Source: Trebouxia sp. TZW2008 (lineage: Eukaryota; Chlorophyta; Trebouxiophyceae; Trebouxiales; Trebouxiaceae). Taken from it: a stretch of 64,000 bases of DNA. Location of the stretch: contig BDIU01000287.1 of NCBI GenBank assembly GCA_002118135.1, positions 597,069 through 661,068 on the forward strand, read 5' to 3'. A program made the position numbers and the translations under genes. The notes under the pieces were generated by a model. It worked only from the letters and a program-made list of their open reading frames with translations. It was not told the origin of the DNA and made no database searches. Shown here piece after piece: positions 1 through 11,400 of the stretch (within the stretch, counting starts at the first letter, position 1; every line of letters starts with the position of its first letter).

Positions 1-715
1 CACATCAGCTCACACATTCGATTGATATGTTGTACGACATTCAATATCATAGTCAGATATGGGGCCTGTCCACACGACGCAGAACATGGTCCGCGTGCGG
101 CTTTCGCCAATGGGAAACCGAACGAAATCGCCTTTCGATTCGAATTGAATTGGCATTGGTGAAAGCGGCTATTTTTTTGCTTTCAGGAGTTGAAATGGGT
201 TTATTCGCCACGTGCCCGCGAGATGTGAGCTCAGTAGTATTGAGCTAGTACTCTAAAGTGCAACTCCTGGCCAATGCATTGCTCAATGCTCAGTCGAGGG
301 CTTGCGTCGTGCGGACAACACTAGGCATGAATCCGGTTTCAGTGAAGTGATTCTGACTCGATGGTGTGAATGCAATTCACTCGTGTGGACAGGGCCATGA
401 ACACACTGATAAAAACATTGACAGTAACAGAAAACATAAAGTGATACCAATTGTGCCAAATTGTTTAGCTGTTCCATTGAACCTGCAGACAGAGTAATTG
501 TCGGCACATGGGTATTAAACAAATGAAGTTGATTACTTCCAACATGCTGTGTTCTGCTGTTGAAACTGAGCTCTTTGCAGGCAGCTACGTTGTGGCTGTG
601 GCACAAAATACCTTGCTGCTGTAAGAAAGCCAAAACACACAAGGGTGGTCTGTCAGCTATGCATCACAGCTCTTGGCATAGGAGTCAGTTTAAATTGCCT
701 GTATAGCAGCATACA
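1..715. other. Left flank, no gene recognised
   Basis: No supported coding exon. The stretch follows the stop codon of the minus-strand TBC1D31-like gene, so its right part is probably 3' UTR and intergenic DNA. An open frame at 27-248 on the plus strand shows no recognisable motif and overlaps a candidate inverted-repeat element (62-396). Otherwise nothing is visible. Confidence 0.5.
62..396. mobile_element. Candidate small inverted-repeat element (MITE-like)
   Basis: GGCCTGTCCACACGA at 63-77 is mirrored by TCGTGTGGACAGGGCC at 381-396, an almost perfect 15 bp inverted repeat with one extra base on the right. The arms bound about 335 bp of non-coding DNA. That architecture resembles a non-autonomous DNA transposon. 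I cannot see a convincing target-site duplication, there is no transposase, and no second copy occurs in the window. A chance inverted repeat remains possible. Confidence 0.35.
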
Positions 716-3700
716 TCAGGCAACAAAAGTTTGGGCAAATGCGTGCACAGGATAGCTGCTGACCTTGACTTCTTCTGCTTGAAGAGTGAGCTGGAAGTTG
801 ATGTCCTGATCTCGCTTGCGCTCAGCCTGAGTCTGCTGCAAAGCTTCTGCTGCCATCTGCTCTTCTTCTGCGTTTGCCCTCTCCAGTTGCCGCCTGCAGG
901 GCAAATTACCAATGACAACAACTAACAGGAATCAGAATGGTACTTACTAACAATCAGCGGCGAATTCAGAAAAGGTGTGCATGACTGATGCTGACATCAG
1001 TGTGGTGCTTGACAAGATCAGTGATTCGGTTTGACAGAGAGAAACCCGGGTGATGAGGTCAACATTGACAATACTGATGACAGCGGCAGTCATAATCATG
1101 CTGTAACAAGCCCAATGACAATGATAACAGTAACCAAAGTATTGATCATGTCAACAAATTACAGTAAGAGCACTGCTAGCAGGCTACTTTCACAGTAGGA
1201 GTTGACAGCTGAACAGCAGGATGCACCTGTGTTCCAGCAGCTGGGCTTCCTTCTGGCGAAGAAGGGCGCTAGCCTGCAGGTCTTGGTGCAGCAGGCGCTG
1301 CTGCTGCCGCTCCCTTGCTGCCTCAGCCTGAGCTGCTGCCTGAGCCCCCTGCCGCCGCCGCTCCTCACCCTCAAACCATGCCCTGTCATTGTCTGCCTGC
1401 AACACTAATAGCGTTTTCCCAGTGTAGTGGGCTCAGAAATTGATGGGCTGCTGCCTCCCTTAACCTCATACCTTGCTTGATCACTGTGTACCTGCATCGC
1501 ACAAGAAATGATTTTGTATACTGTAAAGCTGCCTTGCCGCCTCAGCCTGGGCCGCCGCCTGCAACCCCTGCCGCAGCCTCTCCTCACCTTCAAACCATGC
1601 CCTGTCATTGTTTGCCTGCAGCCTGGAAGCGAAGTGGCAATCAAGTCATTAGGCTGCATTGACTCTCATATAATGCCCTGACCCTGTCTTCACTTTTGGT
1701 GTCTGCTTTTGACTTGGAAGGCTGCCTGCTGCCGCCTCTCTTCGCCCCTCATACCATGCCTGGTCATTATCTGCAGTGCACAAGAAATGGTTCCCTCCCC
1801 ACTGCAGCATTTTAAGCCATCAGCACCTGACGCAGCTTGTGGGAGTGTCCATGTCATCCGTACTAAGAATAACGAGCGGTTACACGTTCCAGCACATGTG
1901 CTAGGTGTGTGTGGCCCAAATCCTATCCCACCATGTCATCCATGAGATTGGCATTGCACACATTGAGTGGTGAAAGGCAGTGTAAATGTGGGAGAGCAGC
2001 TGCTTGAGCAGCTCTGTACACTGCTACTATCAGCAGGCAAAACAGCATACACCCTGTAGATTACTTAACTATACTCCTTAATGGAAGGCTTCAGCTGCAA
2101 GATTCAGGACCTGGACATCTATGAGGGTTGAGGTTGGGCAGTACAAAGAGTTTGTCTTGCAGTCAGTCATAGTGGGCAGCAGTACCTTGAGGTGTAGGTA
2201 AGCAGCTTCTTGGGCAGCTCTGGCGGCCTGACGCTGCCTCTCAGCATCCACGCTATTAGCTGCCGCAGCAGCTGCCTCCTCACTGGCCTTGCGCAGCCTG
2301 CGCTCTCTTGCTACCTGCCATCAACAGTAGTCCCTGTCACACTTGCAATCATGCACTTTGGTTGGTGCAGAACAGCTTCTGACAGACGTTCATGGAATGA
2401 TTTTATGGATGATTGAGTCTGCACGCCCCTGATTGCCTAGGAAGCAGGTGCAATCAAACATTGAGGGCATGCTAACATGCAAAAGACCACGTGCTTCCTT
2501 GTACCTATGCTTGCTTCTGCTTATGCCTGCACATGCTTCATGCACTCCTTATGTGCATTAGTAAGCGTGGCAATGCTGCATTGTTGAGTACCTGTTGCAG
2601 CTCTGCTTCTTGCTTTAGCTGCTTCTCCAGCACAAGGCGGCCAGCTTCTGCCCTGGCTGCTGCCTCAGTTGCTGCAGCAGCTTCTGCAGCCCGCTGCCTC
2701 TCAGCCTGCAGTCACTGACCATGAGTGGCGACAGCTTGCTGTAACAAGCCCAAATGCTTGAGATTGCAGCTTGATGGGCGAGAGACAAATCAAGAGCTGT
2801 GAAGGTGGCAGCTGATTACACATTGCACACTACATCGAGTTTCCTAGGAATTAATCAGACGCTGATGCACCGCCTCATACCTGTTCATCAGCTGGGAAAC
2901 AGCAACGCTTGCAGCTTGTGTCATACTATATGACCTGACATCTGTTGTCATTGACCGCAACAAGTACAACATCACAATGAAAGCCAGTTCAAGCCATTTG
3001 ATGCATCAACTGAGACATCAAAACGCATGCAGCTTATGTTACACAACATGATCAAGCAGAAAGTGCAGAGAGACCTGACAACAAGAGACAGTACATCCAG
3101 CAAACGTGCTAGGGGTGTGTGGCATGAGTCCTTTCTCGCCAGGCTAGCTTGAAATGAGTATCATGGTGACGACGTCTGATGTTTGACAGCTGAATGTTGA
3201 AAGTCAGACAAGACAATAGACAGCAGACCTGATGGTGCCTGACAGAATTCTCTTGCTCTTCTGCTGCCCAGTCAGCCAGCTGGGCGGCCCTTTGGGCTTC
3301 CACTGCAGCTTGGCTGCTGGCCACCTCCTGCCGCAGCTGCACCTTAGCTGCTGCGTGAGTTGCGTCCTGCTGTAGCTGCCAGCTGCGCTGCCCTGCCTCA
3401 AACTCCAGAGCCTGCATTGAGATGCAGGCTTGACCATCATGGTGCAGGCGCCACAACACATACGTCTTGACATTGAGCCACAATCTGCTGACCAAAACTC
3501 GCTACAGATGCTGTCAAAGTGCAGGCACATGTCAGGCACAAGCACAGGTAGGACAAGGCCTGACTGCAAATACTGGCAAGGTTGGCTGCTTCTGTGTATC
3601 AGTGCTGTGCACTGTACACTGGCAGTGAGTCTTGTCTCCAGCTTTACACTAGGGCAAGAATCATGCTGGGAACAAAAGGCCCTGACCTTGATGGCTTCTT

Positions 3701-5806
3701 CTTCTGCCTTGGCTTTGAGGATGCGTGCCGCTTGGCGTTGCCTGTGCTGCAGCTCCTCACGGACAGACTCCACTTCCCTGGTACACTGCTGCTTCAATGC
3801 CTGCAGCACAGCTTTCATCACGTCTCACTGATGCTGTTGTTTCATGCCCCGCCGCGCAGCAAGCTCTCCCTTGTTTGAGGACTGCTGCACTAAGGGCAAG
3901 AGACAAGTAGTTGCAGATGTAAGCAAAAAGGGCATTCTTTATCAACAGCTTCTGGAGAATTGCCTATGTATCAAGCAGAGCCCTATTTCTGGCTTTGGCT
4001 GCGGTCGTTGTGTGAGACTTCAGATCATTCAGCACTTATACAGTTTAAGATAAGGCGCCTGCCTGCAGCTGTGTTTGGTACGCTTGCTCCATGCTTTCCA
4101 GCTGCCTCAAGCGATGCTCCTTGGCAATGTCATCCAGCCGTTGAAGCTCTGCTGCCAGTTCATCTTCATGCTGCCTCAGAGCTGCCCTCCTCTCCGTCTC
4201 TAGCAGACTCAGCTGCTGCCCTTCCTGCAGAAACAGTCCTAGCCATGGGTCTTGCATTGGGCGTTGCCGCATAAATGAAATCTCAGCCGCTGGTGTTTCA
4301 GCATTGCAGACACGATCAATGAATCAACCAATCAGTCAGTCAATCAATCAATCAGTGGCTTGATCATCTATCAATCATTCAGATTGTGAAGCAAAGGCAG
4401 CAATGAGGCGTGAAGGGTGGGAGGGCTGACCCTGGCAAAGGCCCTCTGCTGCTGGGCTTGGCAGTTGGCTTGCGCCTCTAGCTTGGCTACCACCTGCCTG
4501 CGCCGCGCCAGAGCATCCTCTGCTGCTGCTATGCGCTCCCTCTCCCCTGCCTGCCGCCACAAACACCAAGACACAGTCAGAGTCAGCCAGCAGAGACGTC
4601 TCACACTCACACTCAGGGTCTGCAGACATGTTGCAAGCCAGCCTTGGAATGAAGGAGATCAAGCTTGGCCACCAGTTGCCTGCGCCGCACCAGAGCAATC
4701 TCTGCTGCTGCTATGCGCTCCCTCTCCCCTGCCTGCCGCCATATACATATTGATTGATGAGCAGCAGTTGCGTGGCAAGGAGCAGACATATGGCAGGTGC
4801 ACTGAAGAGATGCGCAGGTGAGCGTGAGCAGTACAAACGTCATGTCTTGATCCTGCCGGCGTCAGCGTCACTTGCTGCTTGTTACAGACCTTCTGCATAC
4901 AGCGCTGTGGTGCTGCCAGGCCACAGACTTGAGCATACTATCAAGCTGCAGTGTCGCATTGAGCACAAGCACAAGCCCTGCTGCAGCTGTCGCACAGCGT
5001 TGATTGTCTAGGCTTGCAATGATCAATCGGACCATGCAGGCAAGCCTGAAGCTTTCCAGCGACAGGCTTTGCTTGGCTGGTCAATGATGTTGGGCTGGTA
5101 GCAGCAAACCACAACAGCATAATCACAGCAATGTCGCAGGGCATGGGCTAGCAGGGTCATTACAACCTACATTGGGTAGCTTGATCAAAACAAGTTTCCA
5201 AACATGCAACAATGGTCCAACTATTCAGCAGCTAGTTCTGTGGACACCCCGCCTCAGCACTGCAGCAATCACAGCTGCTTGCACTATGCAACAGCTAGTC
5301 AACAGCACTGTCTGACTGTTGCTGGCTGGTTTTCTCAATGTCACAGACACGAACAGCCTTTGACATGGTGAATGATTGACCTGAGATCCATGACAAGCAT
5401 CAGAATCAAGACTCACACAAGCAACACAAGAGGCAGGCAAAGGGAAGAAGTGGTGTGCGCTGAGCATCTGACCTGCAGTTTGACAGCAGAGGCAGGGAAG
5501 TGATGGAAGAGGGGGTAGTGGTGACCCCCAGGGGTCAAGGACTGCAGGGCTTGGGGAGGAGGGCCCACACTCTCTGGTGTGGCATCCCTCAGCTGGTATG
5601 CATGTCTGATCACCTGCAGCCATGCTTACAACATTCACTATGTTGACAAGCTTGACTACCCACCCATTTTGGCTCATGACTCTCCTCAGCTGATGTGAAT
5701 GTCTTATCACTCGCGGCCATGCGCATGATCTGAAACCACTCCGGCCAAGTTGCTGCCTTATTTGTGCAAGCAACTAGCAACACCGAAAGCTGTGTGTCCA
5801 CCCAGA

Positions 5807-5857
<51 letters not shown>

Positions 5858-8413
5858 GAAAGGAGAACATCTGGAAGCACCAGATACATGATAGAACAAG
5901 AAGAAGATGGAAATAAAGGGTAGAAGAAAAGCAGGACAAGAATGCAGCCATAGTCACAAGGCAGGGTTTGCCTTATTGAGGTCCAGAGGGTTGCAGCGGC
6001 GCATGATGCTGTCCATCTGTGCCATAGTGTTGGCAGACATGATCTGGCTCCTGAAGTAGACGAAGTACGACAGCAGGAGGAAGAGGAGGAAGGGAGGGCT
6101 GTTGCTGAAGACGTGGTCCCACAGCTTGAGCCAGTCTGCTTTTGACAGGACCTCAGTCAGGGCTGTTGACAGCAGGCCCCAGGCATGCACCTCAATGCCA
6201 CCAGGACCTGCATTTGCGGCATGGTCTCAACAAACATGATTTGGCTCCTGAAGTAGACGAAGTATGACAGCAGGAGGAAGAGGAGGAAGGGAGGGCTATT
6301 GCTGAAGACGTGGTCCCATAGCTTGAGCCAGTCTGCCTTGGACAGCACCTCTGTCAGGGCCGTCGCAAGCAGCCCCCAGGCATGCACCTCGAGCCCTCCA
6401 GGACCTGCATCAAATCATTTGCTTGACGCTCAGCTTGCTGTACAAGTGAACTTGGGTGGATTCAGGGGAAACCAGCTGTATTTCAAGTGGATCCTTCCTT
6501 CAATCAGTCTGTCTGCTGAAATTGGACCTGCTGAGCAGCCAGGAATTGATCTGCAGTTGTTTACCAAACATTCTCAATATGAACACAATACAGCCTGCAC
6601 TTGAGGCTACAAGTCTCATGCTGTCCCAGAGATGCTGAAACAAGGTAGTTGAAGTACAGTGTGAACAAAGAGGGCAGACCTGAGGACATGGCTTGGAAGA
6701 GTTGGGGGTCATGGAAGGCCAGCAGCTCCCCCAGCTGACCCAGCAGGGGTAGAGGGGGATGGGGGAAGTGGGTGAACCAGTCTCTGCCCCAATTGCTCAA
6801 CACACTGGCTATCACCTACGCCAGGCAAAGCCTAGCCCAATAGCAAAGAAAGCAACAGAGGAGTCAATGCCATGAGGCTGAGTCAGAGCCTCTGTCAAAA
6901 GAAGCATTCTGGGACTGAGCTCATGAGCACACCAGCAAGACAATCCTCAAGTTTCATGCTGCTTGGCACACAAAATAGTGAATTGTGTGGTGATGTAGAC
7001 TTTTGATCCACCGTGTAAGTGTGAAGCTGTTTGGTGCATCATACAAGCAGGCTCATCAACAGGACAGTGCTGTCGCTGAAGTGAAAACATTAGTCACATT
7101 GCATAAAACAAAAAGTATTTGTGTCTCAATCAACAAGCTGCTGCAGCTGCCTGACATGCATCCTGCATGCAGTCCATGCCTACATCTGTCTCATCCCTAG
7201 GCCAGGTCTGCCATGACTCAGTCAGCTGACAGGTATACAATTGAACAGGCGGTCAAAAGGGAAGGCAAAGGCGGAAAGGCAGCTTCCTCACATGCGCTCT
7301 ACAAATTAGTCCTGAACACCATGACAAATGAGAAGGCAAAGGCAGCACAGGCAGCTTAGGGCAGGGGTTGAGCAGGAAAGCAAAGGCAGACAACTAGCTA
7401 CCTCAAATGCGCTCTCTAAGTCTGCCCTAAACAGCCGAACAAAGGGGAAGGCAAAGGCGGGCAGAAAGGCAGCCTCTCCGAACACTGGGGCCCAATGGGC
7501 AAGTGCTGAAAGGGTCCTGCCCAGTCGCCGCAGCAGGGATTTGTCTCCTACTGGATGGTCCTTCTCCAGATGGGCATACGAGGGGTGGGGACGCATGTTG
7601 GCGAGACCCTGGAGCACAGCATATGTATACTGCAAGCATTTTGCATCACATGTTGGTCTAGCACTGGTTCAAAGCATGAGTCAGAGCCAGAGAACATGAA
7701 GAAGGTGTGCTGCTACATCAAGCATTGCGTAATCAACAAGGGAAGCAAAGCAATATTGACCGGTTGCATGAAACCAGCAAGACACCTCTTGAACACTGGC
7801 ACATTGCAGCATCATGCTAGGACTCCCACCTGAAAGGCTTCAGAGTTATGAGGCAGGCGCAGCAGGAAGTCCCACACCAGCAGCCGGTACTTGGCCGGGT
7901 ACTCACCATACGCCAACAGCAGCTCCTGCACACATGCATGTGCCATGTCAACAGCAGCACCTGCAGCTGCAAATCGATGACATCAGCAGCAACAGCAGCA
8001 CCATCAGCACACACACACACACAGACACGGGCAAAGAAATCAACAGCAGCTCCTGCACACATACGCATGCATAACTGTTCTGGGCTGTTTTTGGTCAACA
8101 GTTAAACCTTGGGCTGCTTGCTGCTTACTTCAATGTATGTCTGATCATGACAAGCATTGATCAGACATGCATCAGGTCAACATGTCATTGCAAGCTGCAG
8201 ACTGAGTCACTGGCTGGCTGAATGATAGCCTGTTTGCCTGACTGACACAATAGACATCCAAAGTGACTAATGCACACAGCAAGAGACGAGGCGTTTGATG
8301 CTGTTGACTGAGTGATTGACTGGCTGACCAACTGGTTGACAGCAGGTCACAACAACTGACTGACTGACTGACTGACTGACTAACTGACTGACTGACTGGC
8401 TGGCTGACTGACT

Positions 8414-8444
<31 letters not shown>

Positions 8445-11400
8445 AAACTGACTGGCTGACTGATTAACTCACTGACTGACTGACTGACTGACTTTTAGTT
8501 GACTGACTGACTGACTGACTGACTGACTGACTGACTGACTGACTGACTGACTGTTTTTCTGCCTGCCTGACTGACTGCCTGACTGACTGCCTGCCTGCCT
8601 GCCTGCCCGCCTGACTAATTGATCGGCCAATGGCCACAACAACCGATTGATTGAGATGGCTGCACTTTATGATGGACCATTTGGCCAATGCAGATGTGCA
8701 AATGAGGCAGACCTGGAGGCGGCGCTGGTTGAGTTGCACCCCCTGGGGGTCCAGCCGGGCTACCCTGCACTCCTTGTTGTTGGGCAGCAGGCTCTGATCT
8801 CCGTTCTTCTTTCCTTGTACTTTCTTGAGACCAGCTCCTGCAGCTGTTTTTACCATTCAACCATTGCAATGTCAGCAGGGGCCTGTGTGAGAGCATCTGC
8901 AAAAATTGTGCATCTGTTTACTATTTGTTAATGCGCCGTGACGTAAATCGCGAATGATCTATGCCGCCGCTCTGTTTACTGTTTGAACGTTCTTGCAGAG
9001 ACCCAACAGACGCGCCAAAGGACACCACTCAAAATCTACTAGAGACCCAATACAGGACCAAACAGACTGTCTGTACTGTAGCTGATTACCACAAATCATA
9101 ATCAAAATTCATGACACGCTCATCAGCTTGACTTCAAAGCATACCTATATGTGGTCAAGCAAACATACAGCTGGATAGGTGTCCCCAATTGACGTTTTGC
9201 CCGTGCAAGAGCTGCATGCAGGCAATTATCAGATGCAAGTAAGCCATGTCTGTGCAGGCTCAGCACCACACTGTCCATAGCTTGTTGCTGCAGCATACAG
9301 TGACCTCTCTTTGCAACGACTGCTTTGATTACCAAAGACAACGTTCTTATAGCAAGTTGACAAAGAGGTATCACTGCAGTCAGAATGTAGTGATTGGTTT
9401 GCAGTTGCCTTGCCCTTACATCAAGAATGTCCTTACATCGAGTATTCTTACAAACAGAAGCTACTTCCCTGTGCGTCACCTCTGTCTTTCACAGGACTGT
9501 GAACAGCAGCTTGTTTGGGCTGTCCTGCATGCACTGGAAGCACCAACCCTGGGGCTGATCCGAGCTGATTGTGTGTCAAGGCATTCTCCTTGCCCACCAG
9601 GGTGAGTGTTTGCTTGGAAGGACTGGTGAAAGGAGAGGCCAGTGAAGCAATGTTTGATTGGAGTGCGCTGCGCTGAGTCCGTTTGAGAGGCTGAGCTGTG
9701 CCCAGTTGCTGCTGCCTCACTGCTACCAGGTCATACAGGTGCAGCTGCAGAAATCAAGTAAACGGGTTGTTCTTGAGTGTATAAGCATTGCAAGGGTGCG
9801 GATTTATGTCAGTTGGTGGCATACAGAACGGTTAATACGCGCCTTTCAGAAGTACGTGCTCCAGCAAGCATCAATAGGCACAAGCAACCAACAGTCCTGC
9901 CATTGCAAGCCAGTTGATTGAACAGAGCCTTGTCTTCCACTGTAGTGTTTAGATCCAGAACCTCCATAGACGTGCTAGAACAATGGCAGAGGAGCACTGT
10001 TATTGCTTGCACCTCTCCTTCCTGAGTGAGGAGGGCAGCATAATTGCCCTGTGCTCTGTCAACTCTTGACACTTGCTTACACAAGTCATATTTGATGTAA
10101 GCCAGCAAGAAGATCTGCACAAGCAAGTACTGTAGCCTGACAGCAAAAAGCATGCAGCACAGCAGCAGCAGCAGCAGGGCACTCTTATTGGTCGTACCTC
10201 CCCTTCCTGAGTGATGAGGGCAGCGTAGTTGCCCCTGCGGTCCATAGCCATTTTGATGCAGGCCTGCTTCTGAGTGGCGGGCTCGATGCAGCAGCACACC
10301 CGGCCTTGCACCACGTCCACAAAGCGCACTGTGCCATCCTCTCCCATAGCTGCACCATCATGCAGGGCTGGGTACCCACAGAAATGGCACACACCATAAA
10401 GCTTGTTGCTCACAGGCAGCAATGCATATGTGCTAAACTGCCAAGTTGCCAAAGGCAAATGGTGCTTGTTGTGGAGTCGCGATCTGTTATGCACTGATGT
10501 GCGTTGATGCAGTGCCTACACTGCCTCTTGCTGATGCTATCTTGCAGGAATGCTGGTTGCTTGCGGTCAAGCCGTGAGGCACTTTGAGTATGAGTCAAAT
10601 TGTCAAAGTCTGCACACGGTCTGCACCCACAATGTCTCATGTTGCTCAGCATGAGCCTGAAGCAAGCTCGGCGCAGCAAAGATCTGCCTGAGCCTGGGCA
10701 AGAGTAAGAATTGATGCAAGAGCAGCACCCACTCACCTGCCACAGTCTGGCAGTCCAGCATGAAGTGCAGCTGCGCAGTGCCATTCACAGCACGCTGCGT
10801 TGGCAGGTGCAGAGCATACAGCAGCTCAGGAGCAGCTCCCACAGCAGGTCCCCCCCCCAGGCAGGTCCCACACAAACAGCAATCAGGCAGCACTGCCGGC
10901 CACCCACCAGCCACCATTTGGACTGACACAGAAGGCCAGGCATGAGCAAGACATGTCGTCATAAATGCGGAGAGTCACCTGCCACGGTCTGACAGTCTGG
11001 CATGAAGTGCAGCTGCACAGTGCCAGTCAAAGCATGCTGCGTGGGCAGATGCACAGCATACAGCAGCTCAGCAGCAGCCAGGTCCCACACGAAGAGCAGC
11101 GGCGCAGCGCCGCCAGCCACCATCCAAGCACCGTCTGGACTGACACAGAAAGCACGGCATGTGGTTTTGCTGCTGCTGGGCAGTGCTGGCTCTAGCTTCT
11201 TCAGCAGCTCCAGGCTGTTTGCATCCCACAGCCAGAAGCTGTCATCCTGTAGTACAGACATGTTGTAATGTGAAGGACAGGCGCTTTGCAGGGTATTGTA
11301 TTCTGCAGGGCAGTGCTGGCTCTTCAGCAACTCTAGGCTGTTTGCATCTCACAGCCAGAAGCTGTCATCTTGAGCAGACTTTTCAGTGTCACTCAAGATG

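Noticed and set aside
6208..6404. Upstream TBC exon copy as an extra cassette exon
   Set aside because: Its length of 197 bp would shift the frame if both copies were included, and it lacks the C-terminal part of the exon. It may still matter as a poison exon, reported separately.
8464..8856. SVSQSVSQ-rich minus-strand open frame as a novel protein
   Set aside because: The Ser/Gln part is only the TGAC microsatellite read through; the real coding part is the exon at 8837-8713 of the TBC1D31-like gene.
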